Assembly (NCBI GenBank): GCA_021432635.1
Contig: MU270049.1
Span: forward strand, 62,001 to 126,000
DNA from: Thozetella sp. PMI_491
Lineage: Eukaryota; Ascomycota; Sordariomycetes; Chaetosphaeriales; Chaetosphaeriaceae
Reading direction: 5' to 3'
Length of the DNA stretch: 64,000 nucleotides
A program made the position numbers and the translations under genes. Within the stretch, counting starts at the first letter, position 1, and every line of letters begins with the position of its first letter. The notes under the pieces are model-generated. The model saw only the letters and a list, made by a program, of their open reading frames with translations. It had not been told where the DNA came from and did not search any database. This document shows, piece after piece, positions 10,601 to 21,281 of the stretch.

Positions 10601-11323
10601 ACCTGCGCGGGGACCGATGGGCTGCTTCCTCACGCTGTTCATGTCCCGAAAGCTCATTTTTCGCCGGATGCTGCCCTTGATGCTCCTCAGAGGGCTCTTC
10701 CGTCCGCTCGGCTCCGCCTCTTCTGCCTTCAGCCGCTCGGTAGCCCGGTTCACCATCGGTGGCCGAGACTGTATCTTGGCCCCAGCACTGAACGTGAGGT
10801 CGTCTAAGAAATTCTCCCTCTCGGCTGCGAACTTCAGGAGGGCCTTGTCGAAGTCGAAGTCTCCGAAGAGACCACCTTCCCTAGGACCGGCAGCCATGTT
10901 CTCCGGGGGGGCGGCGCCATTGGGCGCGGGGGCGCCGTTGGGTGGTGGGACAGGCCGAATCGTCGCACTGCTCCGGTTGCTCTTGGTGCCGCTGTCGAAC
11001 TCGTCGATGAAGCGGCCATCGCCGGTCAGGGCGAGGGAGAGCTTCGAGAAGCGGTTGCCGGAACTGTGGCGGGAGTGGCGGGCCGTAGCGCGCGCGGACG
11101 AGGAAACGGTGGCATCGACGGGCTCGGGCTCGCAGTCTTCAGCTATAATATCGTTCAGGGGCTGCTGCTGCTGCTGTGGCTGCTGTGAGGCACTGGTACC
11201 GCTGTTGTGGCCAGTATTGCTGGCTGGTACACCGGCGAGCGGGGCAGGAATATCACCGTATGAAATGTTCTCGATGCCGGCGACCCAGAAGTAGTCGGCG
11301 AGCGGTGTCGAGGAGTTGTCCAT
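7652..11323 (-). CDS. DENN-domain Rab-GEF-like protein with a C1 zinc finger
   Basis: The 3,672-bp frame is open throughout but very likely contains two stop-free introns whose lengths are multiples of three. One is 8137-8220 (84 nt: GTATGC, GACTAAC, CTTTAG) and restores MMRDTQ-AFNEFIHERE. The other is 10525-10602 (78 nt: GTAATC, CTTAC, CTCAG). Exons 11323..10603, 10524..8221 and 8136..7652 give 1,169 residues. The N-terminal 240 residues are low-complexity with a polyQ run. The tripartite DENN module follows (VPMFAFPNDIQIV, WHGFTMTSDD, ENALLLFEYAMSESRIIFLSSH, YVLVDLDKDSI). A C1-type zinc finger (HCFNW, CTIC, CSGC, HNRC) lies about 900 residues in. DENN proteins are guanine-nucleotide exchange factors for Rab GTPases on endomembranes. 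The 8137-8220 intron is the better supported; the other is probable. Confidence 0.88.
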   Translation of the reverse strand: MDNSSTPLADYFWVAGIENISYGDIPAPLAGVPASNTGHNSGTSASQQPQQQQQPLNDIIAEDCEPEPVDATVSSSARATARHSRHSSGNRFSKLSLALTGDGRFIDEFDSGTKSNRSSATIRPVPPPNGAPAPNGAAPPENMAAGPREGGLFGDFDFDKALLKFAAERENFLDDLTFSAGAKIQSRPPMVNRATERLKAEEAEPSGRKSPLRSIKGSIRRKMSFRDMNSVRKQPIGPRAGNPPRTSSQRNPRHLQIGPAAYCFSSASIRTTKRLSNYNSVIPPPEPLNTDPDMHPLKRRFEPVLLDRYPTRDAARDEIDRRGKFPDYVPMFAFPNDIQIVSSDDRPRSTWHGFTMTSDDNSKLYGITLIVWTALNADVADEVEKRCEHWRQRHMTNEERELAASLGVRLAAERAHLSQLLAKLPTIPSGSSAREALDDQISTVEEKISLMTEMLRPLRHGAASKIDGLTAGETGLWTPRAYGVLGRDATKMAFWKEWLRAVVVPMTDGAILRVPPSSPKVGRWQPLERYVVNLCTEAFSPLSSKTQVELGVRELRLYARKEAANELPGSRTMDIYALFRCLSLENALLLFEYAMSESRIIFLSSHTGMLHLACHALANLLYPLKWASIFIPVLPARLLSALEAPCPYIVGVERRYERIDLPEDDYVLVDLDKDSIDATAPPVSLPKQHRRKLLSLLQIAAPHRLRYGVAAGAPPYAMEAYPYDAFSAENSTLFNATTPSTGLGKWVSQNSASFGEPDPMESRHPPVFNAFAHSKADPTKVERPGTARSGKGSPPNSVSPQSMNFPPMPTTPVSRNDSGFAVGATLREKRSGYFDKEPRRSSSFGMDKHQPLQRPSLPFLNGHSQNLSISAISIDSQSSYGGYAPSTYAQSTIAASTVMPNMIVQPVKNTDNTVWVEGHCFNWAPSEVSSSCTICEDRSEGDGLYKCSGCGCLAHNRCLGFVSLVCPEAFHPERVRAAFVRCMASLLYTYRKHLSRPNKDQKASGQLYAFDMDGFIRSLPYDQQEYATMMRDTQGMPWHMRAQSIYSSLAVWQLTNDGALSLAFNEFIHERETISSSQPSIRLFDEIILAKKARGRPALSAGLSRLSTIRVSHGVSTGLSAHSKPAKAAKIPGYLSDTSEHIWRTASVPVPSSKFPGDYRSVITRIPARLDPSLMKEPRAIQGVPRPEQARVRGLIRKQVPSMVGPPTPTFDVFGSNLGKGAT

Positions 11324-14300
11324 GACATATCACTTGGGGCGAAACGGCGGTCGCCTCGTCTCTCTGCCTCGTGCCTTTTTGGGGGAGAGGTTTCTCGCAG
11401 CAGAGAATTTCAACGCTCAAGACTGCACTCCCCAGCCTGGGACGTTTGGGTTTGCCCCCGGAATTTTCCCCCCTTTCTCAATACAGGCGTAGGAGCCAAG
11501 GATTGGGCCGTCTAGGGCCGGCTCGCACATGCGACTGCAGGTTCAGTGGGTGCCCAGTGCCTCGTTGCAGCAGATTTGTGCTTCTGGAGCCAGTGCGGGG
11601 GTGCGCGTGTTCTGCTGTGGCCCAATGAGCGAGACGGTTGGTTGGGGCCGGAGACAGCGCCCGAAAGTGGCAGTCGCAAGTTAAGGGAGGTGACGACCAG
11701 GGGGGAGGGAAGGGGAGAGGCGGAGGTCGAGCTCCAATTTTTTTTCTGTAACCCTCGATCTCGTTCTGTGACAAAAATATTGTAGATAGCAAGATATCAA
11801 CGAGAGATCGCGAAGGAGCGAACCAAGGATGATAGACAAGCGAGAGCGAGGAAAGAGGCGGCGGCGACAGCGACGATCGAGAAGAGGTTCCGAAGCACTT
11901 TAAAAAGCGAGCTGAAGGTAACGAGCCCGGGCACAGATATGGAGAGTTTGGTGGCGCCAGAGAAAGCAACAACATCAATGCACCATGTTGCGCGAGGAAA
12001 GGACTACTCCACTCGTAAGAAGAAAAGGACGAGGTGGTGCTGGATGAGGGGTGTGGGGGGAAGGCGTGGGAGAAGAATCAGGATGGGGAGTTCAGGCCGA
12101 TAATTGAACAAGGAGAGAGAAAGAAGAAGAGAGGGTGCCTCGCCTTTCCTCTCCCGCTTAGCTTAGCTACTCGATGATTCTCTACGCGGGACTTCCTCCC
12201 CTCACGCCTCACCTCTTCGCCTCGAAGTCCACTCTAATCTTGTCCCCGGCCTACGGGGTACCGGCGTCGATCTGCGGACCACTGGGCCCTGGATTTAGGC
12301 CCAAACTTTTAGCCCTCCCCCTCTTCCTTTCCCTCTTCCCCGGTCCCGTCCCTCCACCCCCCCTTTTAGGTGCCTTCCCTTCGCCGTCTATGCACCTACC
12401 TCGCATGCGTGTGCTTTACCCCGTACTAGGTACATTCACGTACGCAGCATCTAGATGAACTCTGTCGTGGTACCCCAGGGGGACGCGTGGGATGGCGGTG
12501 TATTTTGGGCGTTCAGGTACTGTACAACGGTCGCTGCCTCGTCCTGCCTGAGAAAGACCCGGGTGCCATGTTACATGGCCAGCTGCATAACAGAGACGGG
12601 TTGGGCCAAGCGAATGGGTAGCCAGCGAAGACCCCTGGGTCGCAGCGGTGTTTGGTTCCAGCTGTTGCTTCTTTGCTCGCCATGGTGGTTGCTCTTCCGG
12701 ACCTGGAGAGACGACCCTCGAAGGACGGATACCGCCTAGTCCCGTACAGTATATTTATTTGGGCGTACGTTTTAGGCTGACGAAAATCCAGGCTTGGCCT
12801 GAAGCTGAAGACCCATGGTCCTTCACTTCCAGTCTATCCCTCGCAGCTTGCCCGAGACTCTATACGGAGTAGAGCAGTGGGTTCCGACAAGGGGGTAGCC
12901 CTGGATCAACACGCTACAACGGTCAAGATGCTTTATAGAGGAGACCGGATGCAACCCCATCCCCCGGCCCTCCCGTATACGAGGAGGCTGCGACTACTGT
13001 CCTCGGTATTCCACATACATCTATATGGAGCTACCGACTGTGGCAAGCTGCACCGTACGACTTCCCCCCTCCTTCTCCTTGGACTAGATCCTCACCGACT
13101 TCTCGCTCCCTGGACAGCCCGTTTTTCGTGTGGTCTCTTTGTCTTTTATCACCTTCGCGAATCATGGTCGCCCCGCCCATGTGAGGTCTCCCCAACTTCC
13201 TGGTGCACATGTAATAGATCCTAGCCCGATTGGCGTGTTCCTGGTTGAACGCCGAGACTGGCGCCGCCCGGCCTCGATGCCGTACCATACGAAGTACAGT
13301 ATACTAGCCCACGGGAGCAGCATGTCAAACCCTGGCTACATGCTCGTAAGTTACGGTTCCTACTTTAGGTATGCAGCACACGCCGTCATCCCCGGCCCAA
13401 AGCGAGAAAACCAGAGCGATTAGCACGCCCGGGACACAATCACACAGGTCAACTATGTCAGGTCAAGCCCTTCTATCCTGAGCGCTTCTTCAACGGCATG
13501 CATGGTCTTGCAGGACTAAGCGTGAGTTTCAGCCGCTCCCATCCCTTTCCCTTTTTTGGCAAATAGACAGTTACTACCTACGTAGCGATTCGTGTGGTGA
13601 GGTGCTTTCATTGACTGGGATGGTGATGCTGGTTCAGGGATAGCGCATCAGGCTTTTTGCGATGGTAGTGAGTGAGTGGGTGGAACAAGTAACCAGAGGC
13701 ATTACATAGGCACCTTACGCACTACCTCTCGGATTGGACAAGTGGAGGCCTACATAGTACAATCGTGTTTCTGATCGAAGTTCCAGCTTCTCTGCTGGCT
13801 TCTGTTAGCACCATTTCGTCTTGCATCGTCACTCGTGGAGACAAGCTCAAGGCGCCGCAATACGCCCCAAAGCGGACGAGGCGGATTACATGGTAGCAAG
13901 ACCCACCAAATATCTCTGGCTATGACGCGAGATCCCCTTGATCGCGTGCACGATAACGCGCCATGCTACGCGCCAAAGTGGCGGACCCAGAAATAGTAAG
14001 AAGAAAATTGAACCGCGCCTGTTCCACCCGGCCGCGACCCTCCTCCCTTCTTCCCGTTCCCTCTTCTTGGGAAGAAGTGAAGATAGAGAGAGAAGATAAA
14101 GAGAGGGGGTGGATACATCGAACAAGCCGCCGCATTCGCAAGAATTCGCAAGAAAGGAGTTGGAGCTATTTCTTTATCTCATTCTGCCGCTAGCCTGGGA
14201 ACCGAACCCACATACAGTAGGTGTCGTTCTAGACCCTTCCAAATAAAGCACACGAGGCAGGAAGAGAACCTCGACAGAGGCCGGGAAAGTATCAACCGGG

Positions 14301-15659
14301 TTCTGGGATGACGGCACAGTAGTGATCGACTGTTAAGCCTCGTCATGCTGTGTTATTAGGCTATGCGGCCCCCTATTCCTCCTCCGACTCCCGGCCGGAC
14401 TTGCCCCTAGCCCCTAGCCCCAATTTTCACCGGATGCAACCTAGTTCCCGACATGACCAGGAGCGGGCAGCTAGGGAGCAAGCCGCCGTTCGGATACCTG
14501 TACGGAGTAAAAAACACCAGGGTCCCTCCGTGTCTGCGGCTGATGAGGCTTCGGTCGCTTGGGCATCTGAAACAACCTCTGCCTGCCCAAGAAGCGGGCA
14601 GCCGACACTAGTAGCCCCTGTAGCCGTCTAACTAGATAACCCTATCTCTTCGCATCTAATCACTCGCCCAAACATCGTCACTTCCGTCGCGCCGGGCTGG
14701 CCACCTGACTCACGGTGCTCCCAGGGAGTCCCACAGGTTAGGCGTCCATTGGTAGGAAACCCTGGACGACAGTGCCGCTACATACCCCACGGCTGGCCGA
14801 TGATAAGACCTTCTCCCTCGGGGGCAGCTGGGTCCTTCGCGACGCTGTACAACTCGGTATCACAAGTTGTAACCGCGTGGAACACAGCCCGGAAGACCTC
14901 AACAGATTCGAAGAGGTCCTTAGTAAAATTAGGCGCGCCAAGCTGTATTGAAAAGCGTCTAGGTTTGGTTCGTAGGATACCGAAACAGCAAGCCGGGGCT
15001 CTCTAGTGCCTCTAGAATCAGGGTGACGGCTGCTCTGCCATACAGGATTGACGATTCCGTGCTTCCCGTCCGTTCAACGAAACGCGCTAGCCCTCGACGA
15101 TCTCAGAACGGCCGTCACAAAATCCTCCGAGCTTGCCCTAGATGCACGGATGGAAGCCGGGGGCCACTAGGCTGCCGCTAAGTATGTACGTTGTACATGA
15201 CCTCTTGAACCTTGTTGTATTTCAGGAAGCGCGAGAAGTTCCGGCTAAGGGGAATGGGCGTGCTAGTATAGCTGATATCATGTTCGAGGTACTGTCTCCA
15301 CAGACCTGAGGAAGCCAAGTTCGTCGGTTTGGTCACAAGACGAGGGTGTGCCATCTGTCCGTGTAGACTGAGATGGCTAGTCGACAAGGGGATGGATTTT
15401 TACCTATTTCCCTTCTCTCGTCTCTTAGCGTTAAGCCGAGGGATCGTCACTGACTTGATAGGAACGGGGGAGACTGAGCGTTGCCGGACGTAACGATTCC
15501 CACGGTCGGCTTGAGAGAGAAAGAAAAATCTCTTTCTCATCCTGAGTTCCTGGCGGCCCCGTGTGTCATTAGAGTTTCTCGAACTGGGCCGAGTTGCACC
15601 GAACGGAGGGGGCCGAGAGAACGCCTATGTGTTAGGAGCCAGACAGGGCGCATTCACGC
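11324..15659. other. 4.3-kb gene-poor intergenic region
   Basis: Lies between the DENN gene's 5' end and the TRAPPC13 3' end. Many short open frames exist on both strands but none resembles a known family, and none links by plausible splice sites into a recognisable protein. Pyrimidine-rich tracts around 12,300-12,370 are typical leader or promoter sequence. TACGGAGTA occurs at 12863-12871 and 14501-14509. I found no tRNA, 5S rRNA or transposon end. Confidence 0.45.
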
Positions 15660-16731
15660 TCATGCCGACTTCTTCGTTTTCTCAGGAGCTTTGATATGCT
15701 TGGTTCCTAGTTTTCCCGTGGCTAGGAAGCCTTTATTTCCCATTTCGCTCCTCCACCCAATACCTAGCACACCTAGGATGATCTTGCCCTCATGCTGCTT
15801 CTCTTTAGAGGCCGTGGCTCGGCCTGGTTCCGTCTCTTCCACTACAAAGCATACCTGCTCCACCTCCCCTGGGTGCAGCACTGGCTTAGAGCTCCCGCTC
15901 GCCTCCCAGTTGCAGTCGCTATACACCAACCCGGGCTCCGTGTCCAGCCCCAGGCGTTCGAGCTGGATGGTGTCTTCGCTGCAGTTCTCTAGCTGCGCTT
16001 CAAGGACCCATCTTCGCACACCGGTTGATGCAGCCGGCAGGGGCCCCGGTTTCGTGCGCACAATGAGGGATGCCTTGCAGATGAACTGGTAAAGCTTGCG
16101 AAACGTGCGCGTCCGCCCGCTTATGTCTGTAGCCTCGTAGTAGCTGACCGTTACAGCCAGCACATGGTTCCCTTCTTCCTTGAGGTCAAAATTGACCACC
16201 TTCTGTAGCGTTTCGTCTGGCTCAAGATCTACTCCCTTGGTGGCTCCTAGGCCGCCCTGTTCGGGGTCGAGGTCGAGTTTCGTAACGGCCTGCGAAGTAG
16301 GCGTCTTCATCTCCGCCTCGATGCGAACATCGCGCACCGTTTTTTTAGATGCTTCCGCATCAGGTATGTCGTGGTTCGCGCAGAGAGTGCAGCTGAACGT
16401 TTCCCCCACATACGCAGACCCGAAGGAGGGGGGTAGGTTAAGAATCGGGCTCAAGATGAACGGCTCAGGGTTGGTGTCCTCTCCCGCGCCACTTTGCCGC
16501 CCGTAGGCGAGAGAGGCTGCGATTGGGGGCGGGCATGAAGAGTTCGAGGCCAGCGGAGGCTCGATTGGGTATTGTAGGACTAGAGATGGTCGCGAGAGCC
16601 TGTCGTTATCATTAGCACCGCTGGACCATCTCGAGGGTTAGCTCGGTTGGTTGCTCGCACCTGAGTACTTTCAGGGACACGGAATGTGGCTCTTTAACCG
16701 TATCATTTGATGAATACCTCTGATGACTCAT
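15660..16731 (-). CDS. Trafficking protein particle complex subunit 13 (DUF974)
   Basis: Exons 16731..16661 and 16599..15660 encode 336 residues. The 61-nt intron (GTGCGA ... GCTAAT ... GACAG) joins MSHQRYSS...LKVLR to LSRPSLVLQYPIEPP. This is the expected start of TRAPPC13, so the ATG at 16731 is chosen over the later in-frame TTG codons. The body has the DUF974 pattern LPPSFGSAYVGETFSCTLCANH, then beta-rich segments (VNFDLKEEGNHVLAVTVSYY, FRKLYQFICKASL, VRRWVLEAQLENCSED) and a C-terminal LGVLGIGWRSEMGNKG. The protein is a component of TRAPP, the tethering complex and Rab exchange factor of the Golgi and related membranes. A TGACTCA heptamer overlaps the start codon (16724-16730), probably by chance because it is coding. 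Confidence 0.92.
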
Positions 16732-17439
16732 CGCACGGGATATCAGACCTGCCCGGCTCTATCCTTTCCAAGGGTTTCTTGTCGTGGTGGTGTATGGCCG
16801 GAAGTTGGACGAGGCAGTAAGCTTAGCTGCGCCATGGTCGTCTCGACCGGCGCGGGGTGGGGCGGAAGCTCCTCGCAGGGTATTCTTATCGATAAAGATG
16901 GGGCCCAACAAGCAATTGTTGGCCCAAGGGGGCTAAACGTCTCTTTGCTTGCTCCCATTTAATATAGCCAAGACAAATAATACAATATCAGGTCTTACTT
17001 CAAGACGGGAGACGCTCCCAGTAGTGGAGCTGCCGAGTATCTCCTACGGGATGCGTGTTCATTTTAATGTCCATTTACACATGTACCTTGCATGACAGGC
17101 GAAGGTACCACAGTACGGCCAACTGCACACTTCTCAATGCTTCGTTTTGTTCCCAGATGGGACGAGATCTCTTACTACCTAACTACCACAATTACCTTGC
17201 TGGCTATCCGCGGAGTAAGGGATGGCCACGGCGCACGACCTTGGCATCTGCCAACTTACAAGTTGACGGTTGTTGCTGCATGTACGTTCTCGATTGGGCG
17301 AAGAGCCTAGGTATTAGATTGCTTCGACGTACGAGGAAATGAAGAGTAGGGGTCGTCCGAGAGAGAGAGAAGAGAAGGGGGAAGGCACAGAAACTTCCCA
17401 CATCGTCCTTGCGTGTTTTGGTTCAACACGAACCTTGGG
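16732..17439. other. Intergenic spacer between the KHDC4-like gene and TRAPPC13
   Basis: About 700 bp that should hold the TRAPPC13 promoter and the 3' UTR of the KHDC4-like gene. No gene, RNA or notable repeat is recognised. Confidence 0.5.
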
Positions 17440-19456
17440 TTAGAGACCAGGAGGGGGTGGAACCTGGCCACAAGTGGTAAGTCGAGGGCTTCGACAGAGA
17501 GCACCAAGGATTGTGAGGAAAAAAACTCACGGCGTTGTATCCGGAAGATGACCCCGGCGGAGCGCCGGATGGAGGTGGCGGCGGGGGAGGCGCGGCACTA
17601 GGCGGGGGAGGCGGCGGAGGAGCTGCCTCATTTGGGGGCGGTGGGGGAGGAGATGCCGAGGAGCCAGGAGGAGCGGGGGCAGCTGCTTGTTGGCCGCCCT
17701 GCGAGGCCATCCATTGCTGATACATTTGAACGTAGGCATGGTAGCCACCGTAGGCCGCATAAGGATCATTTCCGCCGTAATACTGGGCATACTGTGCAGC
17801 GTAATCAGCAGCTCCCGAAGCATTACCACCAGGCGCTGGAGAGGCAGATGAGCCTCCGCTGTGATTAGCACCACCATTGTGGCCGTTGCCGCCTTGGTGG
17901 CTGTTCTGATGGTGGCTGTCTCTATTATAGCCATGATACGAGCCGTCTCGGGACCGATCACCATAGCCACGAGGAGGGCGGGCTTTGAACTCCTCATACG
18001 CCTCTCGAACGTTGCTGAGCAGGTCTTCGCAAAGTTCCTTGGCTTTCTCGACCATTCTCGGGTCCGGTCCGCTGGGAACCGTCAGCTTGTTTTCTAAAGG
18101 GGGGCAGGGGGGTAGGGGCTGGCCTACGCGACATGAAGAAACATATCCTCGTCACTCTCACGACCGGTTGCCACTTCAACATAGCCGGACCCACGGCCTT
18201 TGATTTGAACACGACAGCCCGTCTCCTGCTGGATGTGCTTCACATAGCTACCACCTTGGCCGACGACCTGTGCGCGCAGATTGAAGCCGGGAAGAGACTC
18301 CATGTTGATAGGAATCTTCTCTTCGGGCCATTTACGCTGTCTGTAGTCAGTCGCTGGCGAGTCTGGAGAGGAGAAGGGTGACTGAGGGCTTGGCGGATGC
18401 TTACGCGGCCTAGCTCATCTCGTTCCACCGGTTCCTGATCACGGCGACGGAAACGACGTTCGTCGACAAGCTGAGGTAGCTCCTGCTTCATTAGCTCCTC
18501 GACTCTGGCCACTGCCTTCTCGAGACCCTCCTTGGTCGTGCTGGTTATGTGCAGATACAAGGACGGGTTCTGCCATGCTTTGGTCAGCATCCGAGGACCA
18601 GCCACCGTCATAGAAATGTGCTCACAGAAGGGGTAGCCATGCTCTTGTCAGGATAGTAGCTCCCGCGAGTAGTCACGTCTTTTTATATAAAACCAAGTCA
18701 AAAGGTCAACCAAGAATTCCATGAAGTGAAAGTTGAGGCTCAAGGTGGGCATACCAGCGCCTGTTTCATCAATGATCTAAACAGTGGAGGTCAGCAGGTG
18801 CAGACGAGGGGGGCCCTGTACAAGCTGTCATGCTTCGTATGAGCACTCTTTCAGTACGGGCAGGCTTGAAAATATGAGCAGTGAGAAGAAACCGCACTCT
18901 TGGTGACAGAGAGCTTCTGGTGGTGATCAGTCGAGGCAACTAGAGGGGATAATTACCATCTTTTGCGTAGAACTCTTGGTCAGCAGGTAGCGATTCCGCA
19001 AGTCGTTTACTTCGATATCCTTGATGTAATCACCGTCTGAGATGTACATCTCCCCGTTGATCTTGGCCGCTGGTGCCGAGTCTTCATTGGTTGGGGTCGA
19101 GGCTGACTTGATGGGAGGCACGTCAACGTGTTGGATCCCTTTGCGCGCCTGGAGCTGTGCGTTGATCTTGGCGGCGGCGGCAGCTACAGAGACATCGTTA
19201 GAGTAAAAAAATTGGGAAGCACGCCTGGAAGAAGACAAGGCATACCGGCGGCGGCAGCAGGGTCGACCGGGGGAGACTTGAGGTCCGGGGTTGAGCTGTC
19301 GCGACCCCCGCTGAGGGGGCTTCGATCGCGGACTGAGCTCGGCTTGTGCGCGGGAGGAGAGCGAGAGCGGCGGTCGAAGCGCGAAGCTCTCTTTGGCTCA
19401 GGCTCCTTCTGGTCAAAACGGGACCGCTTTGCGCTGCGTCGCTCCGAGTCGTCCAT
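17440..19456 (-). CDS. KH-domain splicing protein, KHDC4/BLOM7-like
   Basis: Eight exons: 19456..19246, 19183..18957, 18776..18755, 18678..18626, 18569..18405, 18336..18128, 18071..17531, 17463..17440. All phases agree, giving 483 residues. Most introns are 56-68 nt; one is 180 nt. The third exon is 22 nt. Residues 1-70 are RS/DR-rich. The next block has AAAKINAQLQARKGIQHVDVPP and DYIKDIEVNDLRNRYLLTK, then TGADVTTRGSYYPDKS and LYLHITSTTKEGLEKAV. A second KH-like unit carries GFNLRAQVVGQGGSYVKHIQ with its GxxG loop and ETGCRVQIKGRGSGYVE. The C-terminus is Asn/Gly/Tyr-rich and then polyproline, ending AVPPPPGL. Human KHDC4 links to the spliceosome and 5' splice-site choice; a nuclear role here is inferred. 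It is divergent from ilv6. Confidence 0.9.
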
Positions 19457-20039
19457 CTTGAAATGCAGATAAGAGCGAGGGTATGTGTTCGCGTAGAGGC
19501 AGCTTGGTCGGTAGCGTTGACGGCCTGCGTGGCGTGAAAAAGAGGGCCGGCGGAGTGGGGAAAATAGGACGCAGGTAAAATGTAATGGGAAGCGATGGTG
19601 TCCAAAGGGATCGACGACTCGCTGCTTCGATGGTGACAGCGTGAGGTTGCGACCGATGGAATCTAGATGGAAGCCCTGGCCCTTCCTCACCTTGACGAGG
19701 CAGCAAAATGGCAAAAACGTTTCGCCTAGCCTCCGCCCCACATCCGGACCCCACCCAATGAATTAGCTGCATCCAGGTGGTCTGTGTGCTCAAGGGCCAA
19801 AAGCTACCTAGGCCTAGTTGCATCAATTTTCTGAGCTCCAGAAATCGGAGACCAGGGGTCGTGCGGTGAGCCGGTTCTTGCGAGTGTGCAAGCAAACTTT
19901 CTTTATCTCGGCATTGTCGGTGACTCAGAACACGACTAGGCCGCCCATCCTCGGAGCTGGATTTCACTGGTCTCTTGTCGGCTTCGCAGGCACTGCATTC
20001 AGGTCAAGGTGCGAGACCGTCTCGCAATTGATCAGAATC
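19457..20039. promoter_or_regulatory. Divergent promoter region, KHDC4-like gene and ilv6
   Basis: A 583-bp gap shared by the two start codons. It contains a perfect TGACTCA at 19921-19927, which favours regulation of ilv6 rather than the splicing gene. The ilv6 reading frame is open upstream to 19818 but lacks presequence character there, so the ATG at 20040 is preferred. Confidence 0.6.
19921..19927 (+). promoter_or_regulatory. Gcn4/CPC-1-type binding site upstream of ilv6
   Basis: Perfect TGACTCA heptamer ending 112 bp before the ilv6 ATG. This is the target of the general amino-acid control bZIP factor (Gcn4 in yeast, CPC-1 in Neurospora), which activates branched-chain amino-acid genes on starvation. 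The sequence is seen; occupancy is inferred. TGASTCA is expected several times per 64 kb by chance, so position and gene identity carry the argument. Confidence 0.6.
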
Positions 20040-21056
20040 ATGGTTGCTCGAAGCCTCTTGACGCCGTCGCTCTGGCGGCAACTTCCCGCCAAGACCAAGG
20101 CGGTCTCTGCTATCAGTGCTCGCTACTCCTCCAACAGCAGCTCTACCTCGGCTATTGCATACAAGGCCATCCGACGCCGTCAAGCTCCTCTGCCTGTCAG
20201 CGATACACCGCCGGCATGGTCCGCCCAGGCCGCCGTGTCCAACATCCTCTACGAGACGCCGTCCCCCTCCCGGGCCCCGCCCAAGCGACATGTCCTGAAC
20301 TGCCTTGTCCAGAACGAGCCCGGTGTGCTCTCGCGCGTCTCAGGTATCCTCGCCGCCCGTGGCTTCAACATTGACTCCCTTGTCGTGTGCAACACTGAGG
20401 TGGAGGATCTCTCGCGCATGTCGATTGTCGTCACTGGCCAAGATGGTGTCGTTGAGCAGGCTCGCAGGCAGCTAGAGGACCTGGTGCCTGTCTGGGCTGT
20501 GCTAGACTACACCAATGCTGCGTTGGTTCAGCGGGAGCTGCTCCTGGCCAAGGTCAACATTCTAGGACCCGAGTACTTTGAGGAACTCCTTGCCCACCAT
20601 CGCGAGATCACGACAGCAGAACCCGAGACCGAGGCCCATGAGGCCGAGCTCACCTTGGACGAGGTGGCCGAGGACTTCCACCCTAGTAAGCTGGTGGCCA
20701 GCGAGGCATTGAGGCACAAGCATGAGCATCTGAAGAACATCACCTATTTCACGCATCAGTTCGGCGGGAAAGTCTTGGACATCAGCACGAACAGCTGCAT
20801 TGTTGAAGTGTAGGTTGATCGGCATACCCCATACTCAAGCTCGCCCTACTGACATCTAATCCTTTCCTCGTCCAGATCCGCGAAGCCGACTAGGATCGAC
20901 TCGTTTCTTAAGCTCATCGCCCCTTTTGGCATTCTAGAGTCCGCTCGGACTGGTCTGATGGCGTTGCCCAGATCCCCCTTGTACGGTCCTAACGAGGATG
21001 CGCACGTCAAAGATGCGGACGAGATTGTGGATGCGAGCCAGCTGCCCCCTGGTTAA
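20040..21056 (+). CDS. ilv6: Acetolactate synthase small (regulatory) subunit
   Basis: Exons 20040..20809 and 20876..21056 encode 316 residues. The 66-nt intron (GTAGGT ... TACTGACAT ... TCCAG) falls within CIVEV-SAKPTRID; unspliced, the protein would lose its conserved C-terminal tail. Residues 1-40 (MVARSLLTPSLWRQLPAK...) form a basic mitochondrial presequence. An ACT domain follows with HVLNCLVQNEPGVLSRVSGI, ARGFNIDSLVV and MSIVVTGQDG, then the ALS-ss C domain ending FLKLIAPFGILESARTGLMALPR. The protein binds the catalytic subunit Ilv2 in the mitochondrial matrix, stimulates it and confers valine feedback inhibition in isoleucine, leucine and valine synthesis. The gene is convergent with the OTC gene, 225 bp away. 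Confidence 0.95.
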
Positions 21057-21281
21057 GGAGTAAGGATGGGCCACAATGTGCATTGACTATCTATCACTAC
21101 CTCCCTAGGTATATTCCAAGTGTGCAAACACGCTTCAAATTGCCAAATCGATTTTTACCTGTCACTCAGATCCTAGTGCTCGAGGGGTCGTCCCTTCCTC
21201 TTCCTGTGACCTTTAGTCGTGCCTCCTCTGTTTGTAGGTTATAGGGCCTGGCCTGCAATCTCACCTATCACAGGTCTTTAT

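Noticed and set aside
14706-14712. TGACTCA site in the 4.3-kb gap
   Set aside because: No adjacent amino-acid gene; such heptamers are expected by chance at this frequency.
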